DNA of 64,000 nucleotides, from the NCBI RefSeq assembly GCF_947241705.1, contig NC_079259.1:1054001-1118000 (forward strand). Reading direction: 5' to 3'. Below the pieces are notes generated by a model, which had not been told where the DNA came from, did not search any database, and saw nothing but the letters and a program-made list of their open reading frames with translations. The DNA comes from Saccharomyces mikatae IFO 1815 (Eukaryota > Ascomycota > Saccharomycetes > Saccharomycetales > Saccharomycetaceae). The translations under genes and the position numbers were made by a program. Positions within the stretch are counted from its first letter, which is position 1; every line of letters begins with the position of its first letter. Below, in pieces: positions 9,716-17,223 of the stretch.

Positions 9716-11134
9716 ATGGCCACATTTCATCACCCTGCAAAGATTTTTCTACATTTTGCTCGAAAACCACTATCTAGAAATGTTTTATCAGAATCTCAAA
9801 GGCGATTGTTATCTTTTACATATCCTAGGTTTAACAATTGCCATATTGGTGATAATAAAAACAACAAAAAGCTGAAAAACGTCTTCCAAGCCAATAGCAA
9901 TAGAACTGTTCGTAAACAAAAAACGAAAGAAGATTTGGCAAGAGAGAGGTTTGAGGAGCAATTAAAGTCACCTAATAGGTTTGTGAGATGGGGTGCTATC
10001 GCCAGATCCGAAAAGTTCTCCAAGGGAATGACCAAGTACATGATTGGCGCATATGTGATCTTTCTGATTTATGGTCTCTTCTTCACCAAAAAACTGTTTG
10101 CGAAAGACAAGGAATTGGAGAGATTGATGAAGAAACAAGAGGAAGGAAAAGCTAATGAATACGAAATGCTAAGAGTTAAAGAATTGAGGGGCAAACTAAG
10201 AAGAAGAGATGAATTGAAATTAGAAGAATATAAAAAAATGAAAGAGGAAGGTATTGAAAACTTCGATAATATTCACGTACAAAACTTCGATCAAAACAAA
10301 TTGAATGAACAAATATTACCAGCAAGAGACACGACAAACTTTTATCAAGGAAAAGCTAGCGAGTACGACAAAGCGATCAATATGGAAGAAAAGGTGATAT
10401 TGCTGGGCAAAAGAAGGAAATGGTTGATGAAGCATTGCCACGGTGACGTTTTGGAAGTTTCATGTGGGACAGGAAGAAATATCAAATATCTTGATATGTC
10501 ACGCATTAACTCCATTACATTTTTAGATTCATCTGAAAATATGATGGAAATTACACATAAAAAGTTTAGGGAAAAGTTTCCAAAGTATAAAAAGGCTGCT
10601 TTTGTTGTTGGGAAGGCGGAAAAGCTAGTAGACTTAGCAGAGAAAGGAAAACCTTCTCAAGAGAAAGATAAGAAGAACAATAAAATAAAATACGATACCA
10701 TTGTGGAAGCTTTTGGTCTGTGCTCTCACGAAGATCCGGTAAGAGCATTGAATAATTTTGGCAAGCTATTAAAGCCTGATGGGAGGATTATTTTACTGGA
10801 ACATGGTAGAGGCCAGTACGATTTTGTAAATAAGATGTTAGATAACAGAGCTGAGAAAAGACTAAATACATGGGGCTGTAGATGGAATCTCGATTTAGGT
10901 GAAGTATTGGATGATTCTGACTTGGAAGTAGTGGAAGAAAATCGGACACACTTGGGTACTACTTGGTGCATCGTTGCCAAACGAAAAGGAGATGCGAAAA
11001 AGAAGGGTGAGCTTGGGTTTGTAGAAAAATACCTACAGTCAAGCATTAGAAAAAGAATGGAATCATTTGAAAAAAGCAACAGACCAGAATCTGAAGAAAG
11101 TCTTGAGCCAGTATCTCCAACGAACAAAAGTTAA
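9716..11134 (+). CDS. OMS1: Oms1, mitochondrial inner-membrane methyltransferase-like protein
   Basis: A 472-residue protein. The first ~60 residues are basic and Ser/Asn-rich, consistent with a mitochondrial presequence. A membrane segment follows at about 106-123 (KYMIGAYVIFLIYGLFF). After a charged coiled-coil-like stretch (125-185) comes a class I S-adenosylmethionine methyltransferase fold, with motif I VLEVSCGTG at 245-253. In S. cerevisiae Oms1 sits in the inner membrane, and its overexpression suppresses loss of Oxa1. The substrate is not known to me. A Puf3-type site lies 44 nt after the stop, fitting a nuclear-encoded mitochondrial mRNA. Confidence 0.97.
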   Translation: MATFHHPAKIFLHFARKPLSRNVLSESQRRLLSFTYPRFNNCHIGDNKNNKKLKNVFQANSNRTVRKQKTKEDLARERFEEQLKSPNRFVRWGAIARSEKFSKGMTKYMIGAYVIFLIYGLFFTKKLFAKDKELERLMKKQEEGKANEYEMLRVKELRGKLRRRDELKLEEYKKMKEEGIENFDNIHVQNFDQNKLNEQILPARDTTNFYQGKASEYDKAINMEEKVILLGKRRKWLMKHCHGDVLEVSCGTGRNIKYLDMSRINSITFLDSSENMMEITHKKFREKFPKYKKAAFVVGKAEKLVDLAEKGKPSQEKDKKNNKIKYDTIVEAFGLCSHEDPVRALNNFGKLLKPDGRIILLEHGRGQYDFVNKMLDNRAEKRLNTWGCRWNLDLGEVLDDSDLEVVEENRTHLGTTWCIVAKRKGDAKKKGELGFVEKYLQSSIRKRMESFEKSNRPESEESLEPVSPTNKS

Positions 11135-11177
11135 CGCCCCACTTTTATTTGATGCATTTCATATTGACTAATAATCA

Positions 11178-11185
11178 TGTAAATA
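11178..11185 (+). other. Puf3 RNA-binding motif in OMS1 3' UTR
   Basis: TGTAAATA with C at the -2 position (11176) is the full Puf3 consensus. It sits 44 nt past the OMS1 stop. Puf3 binds mRNAs of nuclear-encoded mitochondrial proteins. The call assumes the 3' UTR reaches this far. Confidence 0.65.
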
Positions 11186-11311
11186 ATATAAATTTAGTTA
11201 AAGCGTATTTTACTAATCTCATTTCGTTAATTGAATACCACCCAAGCGCAGTATTGTTGACAGCTCAAGAAATACTAGATTCGTCTAGTAAAAATAGATA
11301 ACGACAAAAAA

Positions 11312-11401
11312 TGCGAACTCTGTGGATCGAACACAGGACCTCCAGATATCTTGACCAAAGTTTCCTTCAGTCTGGCGCTCTCCCAACTGAGCTAAGTCCG
11401 C
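11312..11401 (-). tRNA. tF(GAA): tRNA-Phe(GAA) with intron
   Basis: The reverse strand reads as S. cerevisiae tRNA-Phe: 37-nt 5' exon beginning GCGGACTTAGCTCAG, anticodon GAA, then a 36-nt 3' exon with the B box GTTCGATCC. The intron follows position 37 and occupies 11348-11364 (17 nt), slightly shorter than the 18-19 nt I recall for S. cerevisiae. Its ACTTTGG segment can still pair with the anticodon region as in the usual pre-tRNA. A run of A just below 11312 gives a T-tract polymerase III terminator on the transcribed strand. LTR remains begin about 17 bp upstream of the tRNA 5' end. Confidence 0.97.
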
Positions 11402-11417
11402 ATACAACGAATGAAAA

Positions 11418-11485
11418 TTTCTAACCTCAAAATTGAATACGTCAGTATGACAACACATCATTCTAAATGTCATAAAACAGATATG
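11418..11485 (+). mobile_element. Ty3 sigma LTR, 5' fragment (fossil)
   Basis: About 68 bp resemble the first part of the Ty3 sigma LTR (GTCAGTATGACAACACATCATTC and neighbouring sequence). It begins about 17 bp upstream of tRNA-Phe, the site Ty3 integrase favours. It is truncated where delta sequence starts at 11486. An old, broken fragment. Confidence 0.8.
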
Positions 11486-11901
11486 TGTTGGAATGAAAAT
11501 TGTTGGAATAAGTGATTACCACTATACATTTATTCATATAAATTGTTGTAGTTGATGACGAACATTCTTTAACATGATACTAATGATGTTGAGTAAATTA
11601 ATACTAACATTCTTATGGTGATACCAATTTAAATGGAGTAGGGAAATTCTAATTATAGAATTTCCTGCACTAATAAGATAAAGATCTATTAATTGTCCAG
11701 AACTTAGTATATAAGAAGATGAGTTAACACTAAATTCTTATCATCAACACTCTGATTTATGTCTGAACCTTTTGGTTTAATACACCCAATCAGCGTGTGT
11801 TTTATATACCTCTCTTATATAGATTAAGAAGGAACGACTATTCTTAATTATTACAACTTACTAAACTACTAATTATCAACAAAAATCAACTATCGTCTAT
11901 C
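11486..11901 (+). mobile_element. Ty1/Ty2 delta LTR 5' fragment, split by another LTR (fossil)
   Basis: The first ~15 bp of a delta LTR (TGTTGGAATGAAAAT, 11486-11500) are separated from the following ~15 bp (CAACTATCGTCTATC, 11887-11901) by the tau-like LTR at 11501-11881. Removing that LTR and one copy of its 5-bp duplication gives a continuous delta start. The fragment ends where an opposite-strand delta begins at 11902. Confidence 0.75.
11501..11881 (+). mobile_element. Solo LTR of a third Ty family (tau-like), with target-site duplication (fossil)
   Basis: A 381-bp LTR with TGTTGG...CAACA ends, flanked by a perfect 5-bp duplication AAAAT (11496-11500 and 11882-11886). It is neither delta nor sigma. 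The terminal bases and length suggest the Ty4/Tsu4 (tau) lineage, but I cannot confirm this from memory. Inserted into the delta fragment at 11486-11901. Confidence 0.75.
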
Positions 11902-12174
11902 TGAGATAATAGTGGAGTTTGATGTAATTTTTGGGATTCCATTTTTTATAAGGCAATAATATTAAGTATGTAGATATACTAGAAGTTCTCCTCAGGGATT
12001 TAGGAATCCATAAAAGGGAATCTGCAATTCTACACAATTCTATAAACATTATTATCATCGTTTTATATGTTCTTATTCATTGATCCTATTACATTATCAA
12101 TCCTTGCGTTTCAGCTTCCACTAGTTTAGATGACTATATCTCATCATTTGCGTCATCTTCTAACACCGTATATG
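11902..12174 (-). mobile_element. Ty1/Ty2 delta LTR, 5'-truncated (fossil)
   Basis: Reverse-strand delta LTR: the 3' end begins at 11902 (TGAGATAATAG), and homology stops at about 12174 with roughly the first 60 bp of the LTR absent. It is nearly identical to the delta at 62331-62662, suggesting recent common origin or gene conversion. Confidence 0.85.
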
Positions 12175-12181
12175 ACATATG

Positions 12182-12510
12182 TGTTGATAATTAGTAGTTT
12201 AGTAAGTTGTAATAATTAAGAATAGTCGTTCCTTCTTAATCTATATAAGAGAGGTATATAAAACACACGCTGATTGGTTATATTAAACCAAAAGGTTCAG
12301 ACATAAATCAGAGTGTTAATGATAAGAATTTGGTGATAACTCATCTTCTTATATAATAAGTTCAGATCAATTAATAGATCTTTATCTCATTACTGCAGTA
12401 AATTCTATTATTAGAATTTTTCTACTTCAATTTATACGAAGACGTATAGTTGCAATAACTTAATCCAATTTATACGAATAGGTGTATAGTAGTAATCACT
12501 TATTCCAACA
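12182..12510 (-). mobile_element. Second tau-like solo LTR, inverted, with target-site duplication (fossil)
   Basis: A 329-bp copy of the LTR at 11501-11881 in opposite orientation, flanked by ATATG at 12177-12181 and 12511-12515. The terminal ~150 bp of the two copies are very similar; the central parts differ in length. A separate insertion from the first copy, since each has its own duplication. Confidence 0.75.
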
Positions 12511-12520
12511 ATATGTTATG

Positions 12521-12852
12521 TGAGATATTAGTGAATTTTGAGATGATTGTTGGGATTCCATTGTTGATAAAGGCAATAATATTAGGTATGTAGATATACC
12601 AGAAGTTCTCCTCAAGGATATAGGAATCCAATAACTGGAACTCGTAATTCTACATAATTCTGTATATGCTTTTATTGTCATTTTATATATTGTCAGTCAT
12701 TATCCTATTACATTATCAATCCTTGCATTTCAGCTTCCACTTATTTCGATGACCGCTTCTCATAACTTATGTCATCTTCTAACACCGTATATGATAATGT
12801 ACTAGTAGTATGACTACTAGTTAATAGACGGTAGTTGATTTTCTTTCCAACA
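12521..12852 (-). mobile_element. Full-length solo delta LTR (fossil)
   Basis: A 332-bp reverse-strand delta, the typical Ty1/Ty2 LTR length, with TG...CA ends (TGTTGGAAAG on its own strand). The first ~260 bp of the LTR are nearly identical to the delta at 62902-63233; its 3' end is of a different (Ty1-like) type. No matching 5-bp flanks were found. Confidence 0.88.
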
Positions 12853-12936
12853 ACAACAACAATTCTATATACCAAATAATATTGCCTTTATCAACAATGA
12901 AATCCCAACAATTATCTCAAAATTCATCCCATCTCA
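12853..12936 (+). mobile_element. Delta LTR 3' fragment (fossil)
   Basis: The last ~84 bp of a forward delta, abutting the inverted delta at 12521-12852 through an ACAACAACA run. The same head-to-head arrangement exists inverted at 62817-63233. About 20 bp beyond (to ~12953) also resemble internal delta sequence. Confidence 0.75.
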
Positions 12937-13312
12937 AGGAGAACATCTAGTATTTTCTTTGTGCCAAATGTTGCTTTTTTATTAAAAGTGGAGTCGTAAC
13001 GAATAATTTCAGAAACTCATATAATTATCAGAAAATATTTGTAACGATACTTTGAATTACTTATATACTTTTTTTTTCAACTCTTTTTGATCTTTTCTTT
13101 TTTACGTCATTTTTGAAAAGACTTTTTTTTTTCAGTGCAATACCATACACCTTGTTTAGCGACATCTTTTGTGTCATTTCAAGAAAGCTGACGTTTTAGA
13201 ACGCTGATTTCAAATTAGTGAATTTTCAAGTATTATCCATGTTTTTTCTATTTTAGACGTTTCCTTAAATAAACTACCTCTGGAAATTTTCAAGATAGAT
13301 AAATTGATCGAA
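12937..13312. other. HIM1 upstream region beside the LTR cluster
   Basis: A T-rich region with several T tracts (e.g. 13069-13078 and 13123-13133), bounded by LTR debris on the left. No specific motif was recognised. Confidence 0.5.
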
Positions 13313-14560
13313 ATGAACTACAGAATCAATGCGTTTACAGATTACATTCTGTTGTTTGGATCGTCTGGTTTAGCAGGAAAAGGCACTTTGGAAAACATGC
13401 TGGACATAAATTTTTACATTAAAAATGTTTCTGATCTACAAGATAAGCTCAATAGCTTAACTGAAATAAAAGGAGATGTTGTACTCAATAAGCATGTTTT
13501 TTGTATTAATAGAAGGAGCATTACTGAAGAAAAATCATTCATGAAATCTATTGATTACATAAATATGAAATCAATTACTTGGAAACGTGGGAGATATTAT
13601 TTAAGAAGCAGAAATGAAAATGAAACTAAAAAAATACCCTCTAATCCCGACACGTTTTGTTATGATGCTTTTGAAGAGGGATTCATTAAGAAAACTACTG
13701 ATGAGAACGGAAAGGACAATTTTTGCATACCTTATAATCAGAAACGGTTTAGCTATGCACTGTATTATGCAAGCGGAAAAAAAGAAGGTTTTGAAATCAT
13801 TTATAAATTCACTGTAACGCAGTTGATAATTCCTCGATCCGAAAATTGGTCAAGATTACTTTCGTATATTTTTTCAGGAACACAGAAGCTTGAAAAGTTT
13901 GATGCGAACAATAAAACATACGTAGCTGGTAAAAGTTTGCCCAACTTGCGTGATATTAGCACCATGGTGTGCACTTTGGGCTCTACTTCAGCTAGAGTTC
14001 GTAGAACCCAGGTGCCAAATTCCTTTGTAGATTATTCCTTGCCTTTTAGTTTGGCTCAAGAATTTACAAATACAACAGATAAAAGACTAGTGATAATAAC
14101 TTCCTTTAATAATAAATTTCTTAGCACAACTTTCGAGTATTTTAGAATCAAGGCAAAGTTGGAGAATGATTTGGAGGAAGTTTTGCCAAATAAACCAAAG
14201 GAGCTCATTATTTTGAGACCAGGTCCGATGTGTGGACAGCATGGAAATTCTATAAAAGTTGAACTAGATGTACAAGAAAACTTAACTTTTTCAGATAAAA
14301 TCCTGTATTATCCTAGATATCTCCTGATGTATAAAAAGCAATATATTAGCGAGGTTAGAAAGATTGGTTTAAGAACAAAGTTAAGTGAACTTATTGCTTC
14401 GAGCACATACAGGATGCCAGGGTCTGCATTATTAGGATATTCCGTCCCAGTCTCAAAAGTTTCCTATGTTGCGTCTTTGATGGCTATTGAAAGAAAAAGC
14501 AAAGAGGCGGGACCTAAAATGGAAGTGATTAATAGTTATCAAATTGATATGATTGCTTGA
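13313..14560 (+). CDS. HIM1: Him1 homologue, protein of unclear biochemical role
   Basis: By position and sequence this is YDR317W/HIM1, reported in S. cerevisiae to affect mutation rates during error-prone repair. The frame is open slightly upstream from a TTG at 13304, but the first ATG is at 13313, giving MNYRINAFTDY and 415 residues, close to the known protein. The N-terminus has a hydrophobic strand followed by GSSGLAGKG at about 15-23, which looks like a dinucleotide-binding (Rossmann-type) glycine loop; this is inference. No membrane segment is visible. Its promoter adjoins the LTR cluster. Confidence 0.93.
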   Translation: MNYRINAFTDYILLFGSSGLAGKGTLENMLDINFYIKNVSDLQDKLNSLTEIKGDVVLNKHVFCINRRSITEEKSFMKSIDYINMKSITWKRGRYYLRSRNENETKKIPSNPDTFCYDAFEEGFIKKTTDENGKDNFCIPYNQKRFSYALYYASGKKEGFEIIYKFTVTQLIIPRSENWSRLLSYIFSGTQKLEKFDANNKTYVAGKSLPNLRDISTMVCTLGSTSARVRRTQVPNSFVDYSLPFSLAQEFTNTTDKRLVIITSFNNKFLSTTFEYFRIKAKLENDLEEVLPNKPKELIILRPGPMCGQHGNSIKVELDVQENLTFSDKILYYPRYLLMYKKQYISEVRKIGLRTKLSELIASSTYRMPGSALLGYSVPVSKVSYVASLMAIERKSKEAGPKMEVINSYQIDMIA

Positions 14561-14873
14561 ACTGTTTTATTTTCATTAGAGAAGAGTGTTTAGCTAAGTA
14601 ATAGTTTAATACAGTAAAGAACCATTATGTCATATAAATCGAATTTGGGTTATCTTGAATGTTTTTATTACATTGATGTGCAGACACCTCTACTAATCGT
14701 TGGGAACCATATCATGGTTGTTCTTCCTGATCTTTCTGTAAGCTACCAATGATGACAGGGAAACGCGAAATTTTCAAACTGTTGAAAAAATAAACAAAAA
14801 CTACATGGATAATGGGGAAAGGATAGTTTCCAATCGAGATGATCTTTCTAGGATCAATACCCACCTCCAGAAA
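14561..14873. other. Gap between HIM1 and MCM21
   Basis: A 313-bp region containing the MCM21 promoter. CGCGAAA at 14764-14770, 104 bp upstream of the MCM21 start, matches the SBF (SCB) core. No other clear element. Confidence 0.5.
14764..14770 (+). promoter_or_regulatory. Possible SBF (SCB) site upstream of MCM21
   Basis: CGCGAAA fits the SCB core CRCGAAA. A single short match; functional status unknown. Confidence 0.35.
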
Positions 14874-16087
14874 ATGAGTAAGATTGATGATTTACAACAA
14901 GATATTGAATCCTTACTCAGTGAAAGTATGTGATTTTGAAACTATGGCATTGTTATTCTTGAAATATCTGGACTTAACACTAACATTGTCACACTTTTAT
15001 AGTTAAGTCATTGGAGAAAAGTCGTGAGGAACTCAAAACAAGTATAAAAAATAAAAGAAAGAATGAGGATAGCAGTAATCCTATTGTACAAGAATTTGAA
15101 GATCTTTTTGAACAGTTTCCACAATTGAATAATTTTTTGTTTAATGAGCATCCAGAGTTGGAAGAGATGGATGACAGGGGCGTATCAATAGCGAAAGCTA
15201 GATCATTCTCTCCAGAATATAAGTCGGTCGTTATTCCGGCAACCCTAATACCGTATGAGCCAAAGAAAAGAGCGAAGTTGAATAATGATGAGAATTTACC
15301 AGAACAAGAATGGGTATTGAAGACTCAGCCGATGGTCCAGCATCAGATGTTTGATCCTGAAGTAGCAGATTTACTGGACACTGATATTTTAACGTCACCA
15401 TCAAAAAGAAAGCGAAAATTAAAGATAGAAGATATCAATTCAATTGATAAAGGTAAGTTGGAAGATTCAATTGTGGTGGAGAATGTTTATAGAATTTTCG
15501 GTATCACTTTCTTCCCACTCGTGGATCCAATTGACTTGAAAATTAAAGATGATAGTGACGAGATTTTTGTCGATAGGGAAATGCTGGGGATACGACTAGA
15601 AGTCTTCAGTGAACGGACGTCTAAATTCGAAAAACCTCACTATATACTTTTGAAAAAGAGGATCAAATCTAATAGTTGGTTTCTTTTTAAACATACTGTT
15701 CCCAGTTTTATAGATGTTCAAGGCATATTTGATGACACTAATGGAGGTCTGGTGGTATCATATGATGATGCGTATTTATTTGCCAAAAGAGTCTTCCTGC
15801 AACTAGTAGAAATACAAAAAAGGCAGCAAATATTCAAGGATTTAGAAGCCAAGAAGATAATTCATGATTTAAATTTAGATCTAGAGTCTTCAATGGCTTC
15901 TTTTTTTGTCAAAGATGTTAAAGTGGAGTTATTTGTAAAACAAAATGAAATAGTTTCGTGCTCAATATTGGACGATATTCATGATTTTAGCCATAATAAT
16001 AAGAATAAATGGGAAATTGCATTGCTCGGATCGTTAGATGATTTGGAGTTAAAGTTAAACCATTCATTTGCGACAATATTCAAATAA
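14874..16087 (+). CDS. MCM21: Mcm21, COMA kinetochore subunit (CENP-O), spliced
   Basis: Two exons: 14874-14925 (52 nt, 17 codons plus one base) and 15003-16087, joined to give 378 residues (S. cerevisiae 368). Exon 1 encodes MSKIDDLQQDIESLLSE, and the join continues IKSLEKSREEL, matching the family start. The 77-nt intron (14926-15002) has GTATGT at its 5' end, TAG at its 3' end and a probable branch site CACTAAC at 14978-14984, one base off TACTAAC. Mcm21 pairs with Ctf19 through RWD domains (C-terminal ~200 residues) in the COMA complex of the inner kinetochore. The N-terminus is coiled coil. It converges with YFT2 with only 55 bp between stops. Confidence 0.97.
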
Positions 16088-16142
16088 ATGCTGATGAGAA
16101 TATCTTTTATAGAAAGAAGTTTAGGCCGGTTTTCTTTGTTTA

Positions 16143-16967
16143 TCATATATGTATGTAATTGTGTAGTAGTTCAATTTTTGGTAAAATATGGTATATGAAA
16201 ATAGGGCATATGTACCCCATAAGGCAACCTAAGATCTTTTCTAAGATGGTATGGTAATAAATGGCGGTGACCCAGAGAATGCATATCCAAATTATTAGTA
16301 CAGTACAAATGACAGCAAGGCAAGCTCGTACCCATTTATTTACAACCCAAACCATATCTTCAGATTGAATAAATCTACAAAACATGTGTAGCTCCATCCA
16401 GAGAATCATGCTGATATTAACAAGAAAACAAAAATGTCCACTAATATCAAACCCACCATGCCATTTCCCGTTTTCTAGACGACATTTTTCGGCTGATCTT
16501 GTTCCACTACCAGAACTACATTCTCCTCCTGTCCAAATAAAGACGTGATCAATGAATTGGAAACTCAAAAACAACAACATATATTTTAGAATGAACTTGC
16601 AAGCATATTGAGCAATCATAATAATAGTTACTCTATTTTTGAGCAGAAGCCAACGATTAGGATAGGTCAAATAGGAGGGCCTAGTTTGAGAACTTGATAT
16701 CGGTAAGGGTAGTACATCCATTCTTGCTAGATAATGAAAGTATACTTGTAGAAAAGCCAAACTGAAGAATAATATAGGCCATAATTGATTCGCTTTATAT
16801 GCAAAGATTGTATTGAAAAGATTTGAAGATTTCAATAGGACATGTGTTTTCTTTTGATGATCCAGTGTTTTTGGAGATACTAGTATCGATATTAGTGCAC
16901 CGACAAGGACTTGAAAAGGATAAATGAGATACGCTTTCCTCGACCAATAACTTAGTTGACGTATCAT
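16143..16967 (-). CDS. YFT2: Yft2, FIT-family ER lipid-droplet protein
   Basis: A 274-residue membrane protein of the fat storage-inducing transmembrane (FIT2/SCS3) family. These proteins act in the ER on lipid-droplet budding and phospholipid balance; FIT2 proteins are thought to be acyl-CoA diphosphatases. I start at the ATG at 16967 (MIRQLSYWSRK), the known start. Several membrane segments can be seen, near 15-32, 62-80, 112-136, 178-196, 210-232 and 240-260. The family signature SGH is at 176-178 (DISGHFCFL), with the second catalytic His expected near 236. The fragment YYHTILEKILG is the second conserved block. Confidence 0.96.
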   Translation of the reverse strand: MIRQLSYWSRKAYLIYPFQVLVGALISILVSPKTLDHQKKTHVLLKSSNLFNTIFAYKANQLWPILFFSLAFLQVYFHYLARMDVLPLPISSSQTRPSYLTYPNRWLLLKNRVTIIMIAQYACKFILKYMLLFLSFQFIDHVFIWTGGECSSGSGTRSAEKCRLENGKWHGGFDISGHFCFLVNISMILWMELHMFCRFIQSEDMVWVVNKWVRACLAVICTVLIIWICILWVTAIYYHTILEKILGCLMGYICPIFIYHILPKIELLHNYIHI

Positions 16968-17223
16968 CAAGTCTTCTTCGATATTCGACTGTCGATCGTT
17001 TCAAATAGTACGGTTTCGACCTCTCTTATTAAAACACCGTTGTGTACTGATCTTTTTTTGCGTATTGTTTTTCATCTTGTATCATAGATGGGTGCCAATT
17101 GTCAATATGACAGTAATGGGCATAGCCTATCCGTGCCTTTTCCTAAGCCGGTTTCGGATAATGGCATTTCTTATATATTCTTGTGTAAAGTACATATTTG
17201 AACCCCCAAATGAAATAGGGAAA

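Noticed and set aside
11285-11473. Reverse open frame across tRNA-Phe
   Set aside because: It is a shadow of the tRNA and LTR sequence.
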